Shown here: one piece after another, positions 47,960 through 60,900 of the stretch
How positions within the stretch are numbered: the first letter of the stretch is position 1
Layout: each line of letters starts with the position of its first letter
Origin: Metridium senile
Lineage: Eukaryota > Cnidaria > Anthozoa > Actiniaria > Metridiidae
Direction of reading: 5' to 3'
Length of the DNA: 64,000 nt
Assembly: GCA_949775045.1 (NCBI GenBank)
Contig: OX459100.1
Location: forward strand, 14,440,447 to 14,504,446
The notes under the pieces: model-generated
Told to the model about the DNA's origin: nothing
What the model saw: only the letters and a program-made list of their open reading frames with translations
Database searches by the model: none
Translations under genes and position numbers: made by a program

Positions 47960-50900
47960 ACTCTGGGTAGGATTTTGTAGTTTTTTCTAAATAAAATCTT
48001 GCAGATTTATCAGAATGCACTAATATTCTCAGACATTACTAACAGGGTCTAGGCGATCATTTTTTGTCGAAAACCCCGATCTTTTTGAAACATTTTTAGA
48101 TCACCCTATAGGCCATATTGCATTCTGGGTAGGATTTTGTAGTTTTTTCTAAATAAAATCTTGCGGATTTATCAGAATGCTCTAATATTCTCAGACATTA
48201 CTAACAAGGTCTAGGCGAGCATTTTGTGCTGAAAACCCCGATCTTTTTGACACATTTTCAGATCACCCTATAGGCCATATTGCACTCTGGGTAGGATTTT
48301 GTAGTTTTTTCTAAATAAAATCTTGCGGATTTATGAGAATGCACTAATATTCTCAGACATTACTAACAGGGTCTAGGCGATCATTTTTTGTCGAAAACCC
48401 CGATCTTTTTGAAACATTTTAAGATCACCCTATAGGCCATATTGCATTCTTGGTAGGATTTTGTAGTTTTTTCTAAATAAAATCTTGCAGATTTATCAGA
48501 ATGCTCTAATATTCTCAGACATTACTAACAGGGTCTAGGCGATCATTTTTTGTCGAAAACCCCGATCTTTTTGACACATTTTAAGATCCCTCTATATGCT
48601 AAGTTGCATTCTGGGTAGGATTTTGTAGTTTTTTCTAAATGAAATCTTGCGGATTTATCAGAATGCTCTTATATTCTCAGACATTACTAACAAGGTCTAG
48701 GCGATCATTTTTTGCCGAAAACCCCGATCTTTTTGACCCATTTTAAGATCCATCTATAGGCCATATTGCACTCTGGGTAGGATTTTGTAGTTTTTTCTAA
48801 ATAAAATCTTGCAGATTTATCAGAATGCACTAATATTCTCAGACATTACTAACAGGGTCTAGGCGATCATTTTTTGTCGAAAACCCCGATCTTTTTGAAA
48901 CATTTTTAGATCACCCTATAGGCCATATTGCATTCTGGGTAGGATTTTGTAGTTTTTTCTAAATAAAATCTTGCGGATTTATCAGAATGCTCTAATATTC
49001 TCAGACATTACTAACAAGGTCTAGGCGAGCATTTTGTGCTGAAAACCCCGATCTTTTTGACACATTTTCAGATCACCCTATAGGCCATATTGCACTCTGG
49101 GTAGGATTTTGTAGTTTTTTCTAAATAAAATCTTGCAGATTTATCAGAATGCTCTAATATTCTCAGACATTACTAACAGGGTCTAGGCGATCATTTTTTG
49201 TCGAAAACCCCGATCTTTTTGACACATTTTAAGATCCCTCTATATGCTAAGTTGCATTCTGGGTAGGATTTTGTAGTTTTTTCTAAATGAAATCTTGCGG
49301 ATTTATCAGAATGCTCTTATATTCTCAGACATTACTAACAAGGTCTAGGCGATCATTTTTTGCCGAAAACCCCGATCTTTTTGACCCATTTTAAGATCCA
49401 TCTATAGGCCATATTGCACTCTGGGTAGGATTTTGTAGTTTTTTCTAAATAAAATCTTGCAGATTTATCAGAATGCACTAATATTCTCAGACATTACTAA
49501 CAGGGTCTAGGCGATCATTTTTTGTCGAAAACCCCGATCTTTTTGAAACATTTTTAGATCACCCTATAGGCCATATTGCATTCTGGGTAGGATTTTGTAG
49601 TTTTTTCTAAATAAAATCTTGCGGATTTATCAGAATGCTCTAATATTCTCAGACATTACTAACAAGGTCTAGGCGAGCATTTTGTGCTGAAAACCCCGAT
49701 CTTTTTGACACATTTTCAGATCACCCTATAGGCCATATTGCACTCTGGGTAGGATTTTGTAGTTTTTTCTAAATAAAATCTTGCGGATTTATGAGAATGC
49801 ACTAATATTCTCAGACATTACTAACAGGGTCTAGGCGATCATTTTTTGTCGAAAACCCCGATCTTTTTGAAACATTTTAAGATCACCCTATAGGCCATAT
49901 TGCATTCTTGGTAGGATTTTGTAGTTTTTTCTAAATAAAATCTTGCAGATTTATCAGAATGCTCTAATATTCTCAGACATTACTAACAGGGTCTAGGCGA
50001 TCATTTTTTGTCGAAAACCCCGATCTTTTTGACACATTTTAAGATCCCTCTATATGCTAAGTTGCATTCTGGGTAGGATTTTGTAGTTTTTTCTAAATAA
50101 AATCTTGCAGATTTATCAGAATGCTCTAATATTCTCAGACATTACTAACAGGGTCTAGGCGATCATTTTTTGCCGAAAACCCCGATCTTTTTGAACATTT
50201 TAAGATCACCCTATAGGCCATGTTGCATTCTGGGTAAGATTTTGTAGTTTTTTCTAAATGAAATCTTGCAGACTTATCAGAATGCTCTAATATTCTCAGA
50301 CATTACTAACAGGGTCTAGGCGATCATTTTTTGCCGAAAACCCCGATCTTTTTGAACATTTTAAGATCACCCTATAGGTCATGTTGCATTCTGGGTAAGA
50401 TTTTGTAGTTTTTTCTAAATGAAATCTTGCAGACTTATCAGAATGCTCTAATATTCTCAGACATTACTAACAGGGTCTAGACGATCATTTTTTGTCGAAA
50501 ACCCCGATCTTTTTGAAACATTTTAAGATCCCCCTATAGGTCATGTTGCATTCTGGGTAGGATTTTGTAGTTTTTTCTAAATGAAATCTTGCGGATTTAT
50601 CAGAATGCTCTTATATTCTCAGACATTACTAACAAGGTCTAGGCGATCATTTTTTGCCGAAAACCCCGATCTTTTTGACCCATTTTAAGATCCATCTATA
50701 GGCCATATTGCACTCTGGGTAGGATTTTGTAGTTTTTTCTAAATAAAATCTTGCAGATTTATCAGAATGCACTAATATTCTCAGACATTACTAACAGGGT
50801 CTAGGCGATCATTTTTTGTCGAAAACCCCGATCTTTTTGAAACATTTTTAGATCACCCTATAGGCCATATTGCATTCTGGGTAGGATTTTGTAGTTTTTT

Positions 50901-51900
50901 CTAAATAAAATCTTGCGGATTTATCAGAATGCTCTAATATTCTCAGACATTACTAACAAGGTCTAGGCGAGCATTTTGTGCTGAAAACCCCGATCTTTTT
51001 GACACATTTTCAGATCACCCTATAGGCCATATTGCACTCTGGGTAGGATTTTGTAGTTTTTTCTAAATAAAATCTTGCGGATTTATGAGAATGCACTAAT
51101 ATTCTCAGACATTACTAACAGGGTCTAGGCGATCATTTTTTGTCGAAAACCCCGATCTTTTTGAAACATTTTAAGATCACCCTATAGGCCATATTGCATT
51201 CTTGGTAGGATTTTATAGTTTTTTCTAAATAAAATCTTGCAGATTTATCAGAATGCTCTAATATTCTCAGACATTACTAACAGGGTCTAGGCGATCATTT
51301 TTTGTCGAAAACCCCGATCTTTTTGACACATTTTAAGATCCCCCTATATGCCAAGTTGCATTCTGGGTAGGATTTTGTAGTTTTTTCTAAATAAAATCTT
51401 GCAGATTTATCAGAATGCTCTAATATTCTCAGACATTACTAACAGGGTCTAGGCGATCATTTTTTGCCGAAAACCCCGATCTTTTTGAACATTTTAAGAT
51501 CACCCTATAGGCCATGTTGCATTCTGGGTAAGATTTTGTAGTTTTTTCTAAATGAAATCTTGCAGACTTATCAGAATGCTCTAATATTCTCAGACATTAC
51601 TAACAGGGTCTAGGCGATCATTTTTTGCCGAAAACCCCGATCTTTTTGAACATTTTAAGATCACCCTATAGGTCATGTTGCATTCTGGGTAAGATTTTGT
51701 AGTTTTTTCTAAATGAAATCTTGCAGACTTATCAGAATGCTCTAATATTCTCAGACATTACTAACAGGGTCTAGACGATCTTTTTTTGTCGAAAACCCCG
51801 ATCTTTTTGAAACATTTTTAGATCACCCTATAGGCCATATTGCACTCTGGGTAGGATTTTGTAGTTTTTTCTAAATAAAATCTTGCAGATTTATCAGAAT
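47855..51900 (+). repeat. Higher-order units of 810 and 648 bp
   Basis: The GCTCTTATATTC monomer occurs at 47855, 48665, 49313 and 50607: steps of 810 (5 monomers), 648 (4) and 1,294 bp (8, less 2 bases). The 648-bp unit equals the 810-bp unit minus one GAGAATGCACTAAT monomer. Other members are AATGCACTAAT and GCGAGCATTTTGTGCTG types in fixed order. Confidence 0.82.
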
Positions 51901-51999
51901 GCACTAATATTCTCAGACATTACTAACAGGGTCTAGGCGATCATTTTTTGTCGAAAACCCCGATCTTTTTGAAACATTTTTAGATCACCCTATAGGCCA

Positions 52000-54900
52000 T
52001 ATTGCACTCTGGGTAGGATTTTGTAGTTTTTTCTAAATAAAATCTTGAGGATTTATCAGAATGCGCTAATATTCTCAGACATTACTAACAGGGTCTAGGC
52101 GATCATTTTTTGCCGAAAACCCCGATCTTTTTGAACATTTTAAGATCACCCTATAGGCCATGTTGCATTCTGGGTAGGATTTTGTAGTTTTTTCTAAATA
52201 AAATCTTGCAGATTTATCAGAATGCTCTAATATTCTCAGACATTACTAACAGGGTCTAGGCGATCATTTTTTGTCGAAAACCCCGAACTTTTTGAAACAT
52301 TTTAAGATCACCCTATAGGTCATATTGCATTCTGGGTAGGATTTTGTAGTTTTTTCTAAATAAAATCTTGAGGATTTATCAGAATGCGCTAATATTCTCA
52401 GACATTACTAACAGGGTCTAGACGATCATTTTTTGTCGAAAACACCGATCTTTTAGAAACATTTTTAGATCACCCTATAGGCCATATTGCACTCTGGGTA
52501 GGATTTTGTAGTTTTTTCTAAATAAAATCTTGCAGATTTATCAGAATGCTCTAATATTCTCAGACATTACTAACAGGGTCTAAGCGATTATTTTTTGTCG
52601 AAAACCCCGATCTTTTTGAAACATTTTAAGATCACCCTATAGGCCATATTGCATTCTGGGTAGGATTTTGTAGTTTTTTCTAAATAAAATCTTGCAGATT
52701 TATCAGAATGCACTAATATTCTCAGACATTACTAACAGGGTCTAGGCGATCATTTTTTGTCGAAAACCCCGATCTTTTTGAAACATTTTAAGATCACCCT
52801 ATAGGCCATATTGCATTCTGGGTAGGATTTTGTAGTTTTTTCTAAATAAAATCTTGCAGATTTATCAGAATGCTCTAATATTCTCAGACATTACTAACAG
52901 GGTCTAGGCGATCATTTTTTGTCGAAAATCCCGAACTTTTTGAAACATTTTAAGATCACCCTATAGGCCATATTGCATTCTGGGTAGGATTTTGTAGTTT
53001 TTTCTAAATAAAATCTTGAGGATTTATCAGAATGCGCTAATATTCTCAGACATTACTAACAGGGTCTAGACGATCATTTTTTGTCGAAAACCCCGATCTT
53101 TTAGAAACATTTTTAGATCACCCTATAGGCCATATTGCACTCTGGGTAGGATTTTGTAGTTTTTTCTAAATAAAATCTTGCAGATTTATCAGAATGCTCT
53201 AATATTCTCAGACATTACTAACAGGGTCTAGGCGATCATTTTTTGTCGAAAACCCCGATCTTTTTGAAACATTTTAAGATCACCCTATAGGCCATATTGC
53301 ATTCTGGGTAGGATTTTGTAGTTTTTTCTAAATAAAATCTTGAGGATTTATCAGAATGCGCTAATATTCTCAGACATTACTAACAGGGTCTAGGCGATCA
53401 TTTTTTGCCGAAAACTCCGATCTTTTTGACACATTTTAAGATCCCCCTATATGCCATATTGCATTCTGGGTAGGATTTTGTAGTTTTTTCTAAATAAAAT
53501 CTTGCAGATTTATCAGAATGCACTAATATTCTCAGACATTACTAACAGGGTCTAGGCGATCATTTTTTGTCGAAAACCCCGATCTTTTTGAAACATTTTA
53601 AGATCACCCTATAGGCCATATTGCATTCTGGGTAGGATTTTGTAGTTTTTTCTAAATAAAATCTTGCAGATTTATTAGAATGCTCTAATATTCTCAGACA
53701 TTACTAACAGGGTCTAGGCGATCATTTTTTGTCGAAAACCCCGAACTTTTTGAAACATTTTAAGATCACCCTATAGGCCATATTGCATTCTGGGTAGGAT
53801 TTTGTAGTTTTTTCTAAATAAAATCTTGAGGATTTATCAGAATGCGCTAATATTCTCAGACATTACTAACAGGGTCTAGACGATCATTTTTTGTCGAAAA
53901 CCCCGATCTTTTAGAAACATTTTTAGATCACCCTATAGGCCATATTGCACTCTGGGTAGGATTTTGTAGTTTTTTCTAAATAAAATCTTGCAGATTTATC
54001 AGAATGCTCTAATATTCTCAGACATTACTAACAGGGTCTAGGCGATCATTTTTTGTCGAAAACCCCGATCTTTTTGAAACATTTTAAGATCACCCTATAG
54101 GCCATATTGCATTCTGGGTAGGATTTTGTAGTTTTTTCTAAATAAAATCTTGAGGATTTATCAGAATGCGCTAATATTCTCAGACATTACTAACAGGGTC
54201 TAGGCGATCATTTTTTGCCGAAAACTCCGATCTTTTTGACACATTTTAAGATCCCCCTATATGCCATATTGCATTCTGGGTAGGATTTTGTAGTTTTTTC
54301 TAAATAAAATCTTGCAGATTTATCAGAATGCTCTAATATTCTCAGACATTACTAACAGGGTCTAGGCGATCATTTTTTGCCGAAAACCCCGATCTTTTTG
54401 AACATTTTAAGATCACCCTATAGGCCATATTGCATTCTGGGTAGGATTATGTAGTTTTTTCTAAATAAAATCTTGAGGATTTATCAGAATGCGCTAATAT
54501 TCTCAGACATTACTAACAGGGTCTAGGCGATCATTTTTTGTCGAAAACCCCGATCTTTTTGAAACATTTTAAGATCACCCTATAGGCCATATTGCATTCT
54601 GGGTAGGATTTTGGAGTTTTTTCTAAATAAAATCTTGCAGATCTATCAGAATGCACTAATATTCTCAGACATTACTAACAGGGTCTAGGCGATCATTTTT
54701 TGCCGAAAACCCCGATCTTTTTGAACATTTTAAGATCACCCTATAGGCCATATTGCACTCTGGGTAGGATTTTGTAGTTTTTTCTAAATAAAATCTTGCA
54801 GATTTATGAGAATGCTCTAATATTCTCAGACATTACTAACAGGGTCTAGGCGATCATTTTTTGTCGAAAACCCCGATCTTTTTGAAACATTTTAAGATCA

Positions 54901-57900
54901 CCCTATAGGCCATATTGCATTCTGGGTAGGATTTTGTAGTTTTTTCTAAATAAAATCTTGAGGATTTATCAGAATGCGCTAATATTCTCAGACATTACTA
55001 ACAGGGTCTAGGCGATCATTTTTTACCGAAAACTCCGATCTTTTTGACACATTTTAAGATCCCCCTATATGCCATATTGCATTCTGGGTAGGATTTTGTA
55101 GTTTTTTCTAAATAAAATCTTGCAGATTTATCAGAATGCTCTAATATTCTCAGACATTACTAACAGGGTCTAGGCGATCATTTTTTGCCGAAAACCCGAT
55201 CTTTTTGAACATTTTAAGATCACCCTATAGGCCATATTGCATTCTGGGTAGGATTTTGTAGTTTTTTCTAAATAAAATCTTGAGGATTTATCAGAATGCG
55301 CTAATATTCTCAGACATTACTAACAGGGTCTAGGCGATCATTTTTTGTCGAAAACCCCGATCTTTTTGAAACATTTTTAGATCACCCTATAGGCCATATT
55401 GCACTCTGGGTAGGATTTTGTAGTTTTTTCTAAATAAAATCTTGCAGATTTATCAGAATGCACTAATATTCTCAGACATTACTAACAGGGTCTAGGCGAT
55501 CATTTTTTGTCGAAAACCCCGATCTTTTTGAAACATTTTAAGATCACCCTATAGGCCATATTGCATTCTGGGTAGGATTTTGGAGTTTTTTCTAAATAAA
55601 ATCTTGCAGATCTATCAGAATGCACTAATATTCTCAGACATTACTAACAGGGTCTAGGCGATCATTTTTTGTCGAAAACCCCGATCTTTTTGAAACATTT
55701 TAAGATCACCCTATAGGCCATATTGCATTCTGGGTAGGATTTTGGAGTTTTTTCTAAATAAAATCTTGCAGATTTATCAGAATGCACTAATATTCTCAGA
55801 CATTACTAACAGGGTCTAGGCGATCATTTTTTGTCGAAAACCCCGATCTTTTTGAAACATTTTAAGATCACCCTATAGGCCATATTGCATTCTGGGTAGG
55901 ATTTTGTAGTTTTTTCTAAATAAAATCTTGAGGATTTATCAGAATGCGCTAATATTCTCAGACATTACTAACAGGGTCTCGGCGATCAGTTTGTGCCGAA
56001 AACCCCGATCTTTTTGACACATTTTAAGATCCCCCTATATGCCATATTGCATTCTGGGTAGGATTTTGTAGTTTTTTCTAAATAAAATCTTGCAGATTTA
56101 TCAGAATGCTCTAATATTCTCAGACATTACTAACAGGGTCTAGGCGATCATTTTTTTGCCGAAAACCCGATCTTTTTGAACATTTTAAGATCACCCTATA
56201 GGCCATATTGCATTCTGGGTAGGATTTTGTAGTTTTTTCTAAATAAAATCTTGAGGATTTATCAGAATGCGCTAATATTCTCAGACATTACTAACAGGGT
56301 CTAGGCGATCATTTTTTGTCGAAAACCCCGATCTTTTTGAAACATTTTTAGATCACCCTATAGGCCATATTGCACTCTGGGTAGGATTTTGTAGTTTTTT
56401 CTAAATAAAATCTTGCAGATTTATCAGAATGCACTAATATTCTCAGACATTACTAACAGGGTCTAGGCGATCATTTTTTGTCGAAAACCCCGATCTTTTT
56501 GAAACATTTTAAGATCACCCTATAGGCCATATTGCATTCTGGGTAGGATTTTGTAGTTTTTTCTAAATAAAATCTTGCAGATTTATCAGAATGCTCTAAT
56601 ATTCTCAGACATTACTAACAGGGTCTAGGCGATCATTTTTTGTCGAAAACCCCGATCTTTTTGAAACATTTTAAGATCACCCTATAGGCCATATTGCATT
56701 CTGGGTAGGATTTTGTAGTTTTTTCTAAATAAAATCTTGCAGATTTATCAGAATGCACTAATATTCTCAGACATTACTAACAGGGTCTAGGCGATCATTT
56801 TTTGTCGAAAACCCCGATCTTTTTGAAACATTTTAAGATCACCCTATAGGCCATATTGCATTCTGGGTAGGATTTTGTAGTTTTTTCTAAATAAAATCTT
56901 GCAGATTTATGAGAATGCTCTAATATTCTCAGACATTACTAACAGGGTCTAGGCGATCATTTTTTGTCGAAAACCCCGATCTTTTTGAAACATTTTAAGA
57001 TCACCCTATAGGCCATATTGCATTCTGGGTAGGATTTTGTAGTTTTTTCTAAATAAAATCTTGAGGATTTATCAGAATGCGCTAATATTCTCAGACATTA
57101 CTAACAGGGTCTAGGCGATCATTTTTTGTCGAAAACCCCGATCTTTTTGAAACATTTTTAGATCACCCTATAGGCCATATTGCACTCTGGGTAGGATTTT
57201 GTAGTTTTTTCTAAATAAAATCTTGCAGATTTATCAGAATGCACTAATATTCTCAGACATTACTAACAGGGTCTAGGCGATCATTTTTTGTCGAAAACCC
57301 CGATCTTTTTGAAACATTTTAAGATCACCCTATAGGCCATATTGCATTCTGGGTAGGATTTTGGAGTTTTTTCTAAATAAAATCTTGCAGATTTATCAGA
57401 ATGCACTAATATTCTCAGACATTACTAACAGGGTCTAGGCGATCATTTTTTGTCGAAAACCCCGATCTTTTTGAAACATTTTAAGATCACCCTATAGGCC
57501 ATATTGCATTCTGGGTAGGATTTTGTAGTTTTTTCTAAATAAAATCTTGAGGATTTATCAGAATGCGCTAATATTCTCAGACATTACTAACAGGGTCTCG
57601 GCGATCAGTTTGTGCCGAAAACCCCGATCTTTTTGACACATTTTAAGATCCCCCTATATGCCATATTGCATTCTGGGTAGGATTTTGTAGTTTTTTCTAA
57701 ATAAAATCTTGCAGATTTATCAGAATGCTCTAATATTCTCAGACATTACTAACAGGGTCTAGGCGATCATTTTTTGCCGAAAACCCGATCTTTTTGAACA
57801 TTTTAAGATCACCCTATAGGCCATATTGCATTCTGGGTAGGATTTTGTAGTTTTTTCTAAATAAAATCTTGCAGATTTATGAGAATGCTCTAATATTCTC

Positions 57901-60900
57901 AGACATTACTAACAGGGTCTAGGCGATCATTTTTTGTCGAAAACCCCGATCTTTTTGAAACATTTTAAGATCACCCTATAGGCCATATTGCATTCTGGGT
58001 AGGATTTTGTAGTTTTTTCTAAATAAAATCTTGAGGATTTATCAGAATGCGCTAATATTCTCAGACATTACTAACAGGGTCTAGGCGATCATTTTTTGTC
58101 GAAAACCCCGATCTTTTTGAAACATTTTTAGATCACCCTATAGGCCATATTGCACTCTGGGTAGGATTTTGTAGTTTTTTCTAAATAAAATCTTGCAGAT
58201 TTATCAGAATGCACTAATATTCTCAGACATTACTAACAGGGTCTAGGCGATCATTTTTTGTCGAAAACCCCGATCTTTTTGAAACATTTTAAGATCACCC
58301 TATAGGCCATATTGCATTCTGGGTAGGATTTTGGAGTTTTTTCTAAATAAAATCTTGCAGATTTATCAGAATGCACTAATATTCTCAGACATTACTAACA
58401 GGGTCTAGGCGATCATTTTTTGTCGAAAACCCCGATCTTTTTGAAACATTTTAAGATCACCCTATAGGCCATATTGCATTCTGGGTAGGATTTTGTAGTT
58501 TTTTCTAAATAAAATCTTGAGGATTTATCAGAATGCGCTAATATTCTCAGACATTACTAACAGGGTCTCGGCGATCAGTTTGTGCCGAAAACCCCGATCT
58601 TTTTGACACATTTTAAGATCCCCCTATATGCCATATTGCATTCTGGGTAGGATTTTGTAGTTTTTTCTAAATAAAATCTTGCAGATTTATCAGAATGCTC
58701 TAATATTCTCAGACATTACTAACAGGGTCTAGGCGATCATTTTTTGCCGAAAACCCGATCTTTTTGAACATTTTAAGATCACCCTATAGGCCATATTGCA
58801 TTCTGGGTAGGATTTTGTAGTTTTTTCTAAATAAAATCTTGAGGATTTATCAGAATGCGCTAATATTCTCAGACATTACTAACAGGGTCTAGGCGATCAT
58901 TTTTTGTCGAAAACCCCGATCTTTTTGAAACATTTTTAGATCACCCTATAGGCCATATTGCACTCTGGGTAGGATTTTGTAGTTTTTTCTAAATAAAATC
59001 TTGCAGATTTATCAGAATGCACTAATATTCTCAGACATTACTAACAGGGTCTAGGCGATCATTTTTTGTCGAAAACCCCGATCTTTTTGAAACATTTTAA
59101 GATCACCCTATAGGCCATATTGCATTCTGGGTAGGATTTTGGAGTTTTTTCTAAATAAAATCTTGCAGATTTATCAGAATGCACTAATATTCTCAGACAT
59201 TACTAACAGGGTCTAGGCGATCATTTTTTGTCGAAAACCCCGATCTTTTTGAAACATTTTAAGATCACCCTATAGGCCATATTGCATTCTGGGTAGGATT
59301 TTGTAGTTTTTTCTAAATAAAATCTTGAGGATTTATCAGAATGCGCTAATATTCTCAGACATTACAAACAGGGTCTAGGCGATCATTTTTTGCCGAAAAC
59401 TCCAAACTTTTTGACACATTTTAAGATCCCCCTATATGCCATATTGCATTCTGGGTAGGATTTTGTAGTTTTTCTAAATAAAATCTTGCAGATTTATCAG
59501 AATGCTCTAATATTCTCAGACATTACTAACAGGGTCTAGGCGATCATTTTTTGCCGAAAACCCGATCTTTTTGAACATTTTAAGATCACCCTATAGGCCA
59601 TATTGCATTCTGGGTAGGATTTTGTAGTTTTTTCTAAATAAAATCTTGAGGATTTATCAGAATGCGCTAATATTCTCAGACATTACTAACAGGGTCTAGG
59701 CGATCATTTTTTGTCGAAAACCCCGATCTTTTTGAAACATTTGTAGGTCACCCTATAGGCCATATTGCACTCTGGGTAGGATTTTGTAGTTTTTTCTAAA
59801 TAAAATCTTGCAGATTTATCAGAATGCACTAATATTCTCAGACATTACTAACAAGGTCTAGGCGATCATTTTTTGTCGAAAACCCCGATCTTTTTGAAAC
59901 ATTTTAAGATCACCCTATAGGCCATATTGCATTCTGGGTAGGATTTTGGAGTTTTTTCTAAATAAAATCTTGCAGATTTATCAGAATGCTCTAATATTCT
60001 CAGACATTACTAACAGGGTCTAGGCGATCATTTTTTGTCGAAAACCCCGATCTTTTTGAAACATTTTAAGATCACCCTATAGGCCATATTGCATTCTGGG
60101 TAGGATTTTGTAGTTTTTTCTAAATAAAATCTTGCAGATTTATCAGAATGCTCTAATATTCTCAGACATTACTAACAGGGTCTAGGCGATCATTTTTTGT
60201 CGAAAACCCCGATCTTTTTGAAACATTTTAAGATCACCCTATAGGCCATATTGCATTCTGGGTAGGATTTTGGAGTTTTTTCTAAATAAAATCTTGCAGA
60301 TTTATCAGAATGCTCTAATATTCTCAGACATTACTAACAGGATCTAGGCGATCATTTTTTGTCGAAAACCCCGATCTTTTTGAAACATTTTAAGATCACC
60401 CTATAGGCCATATTGCATTCTGGGTAGGATTTTGTAGTTTTTTCTAAATAAAATCTTGAGGATTTATCAGAATGCGCTAATATTCTCATACATTACTAAC
60501 AGGGTCTAGGCGTTCATTTTTTGCCGAAAACCCCGATCTTTTTGACACATTTTAAGATCCCCCTATATGCCATATTGCATTCTGGGTAGGATTTTGTAGT
60601 TTTTTCTAAATAAAATCTTGCAGATTTATCAGAATGCTCTAATATTCTCAGACATTACTAACAGGGTCTAGGCGATCATTTTTTGTCGAAAACCCCGATC
60701 TTTTTGAAACATTTTAAGATCACCCTATAGGCCATATTGCATTCTTGGTAGGATTTTGTAGTTTTTTCTAAATAAAATCTTGCAGATTTATCAGAATGCT
60801 CTAATATTCTCAGACATTACTAACAGGGTCTAGGCGATCATTTTTTGTCGAAAACCCGATCTTTTTGAAACATTTTAAGATCACCCTATAGGCCATATTG

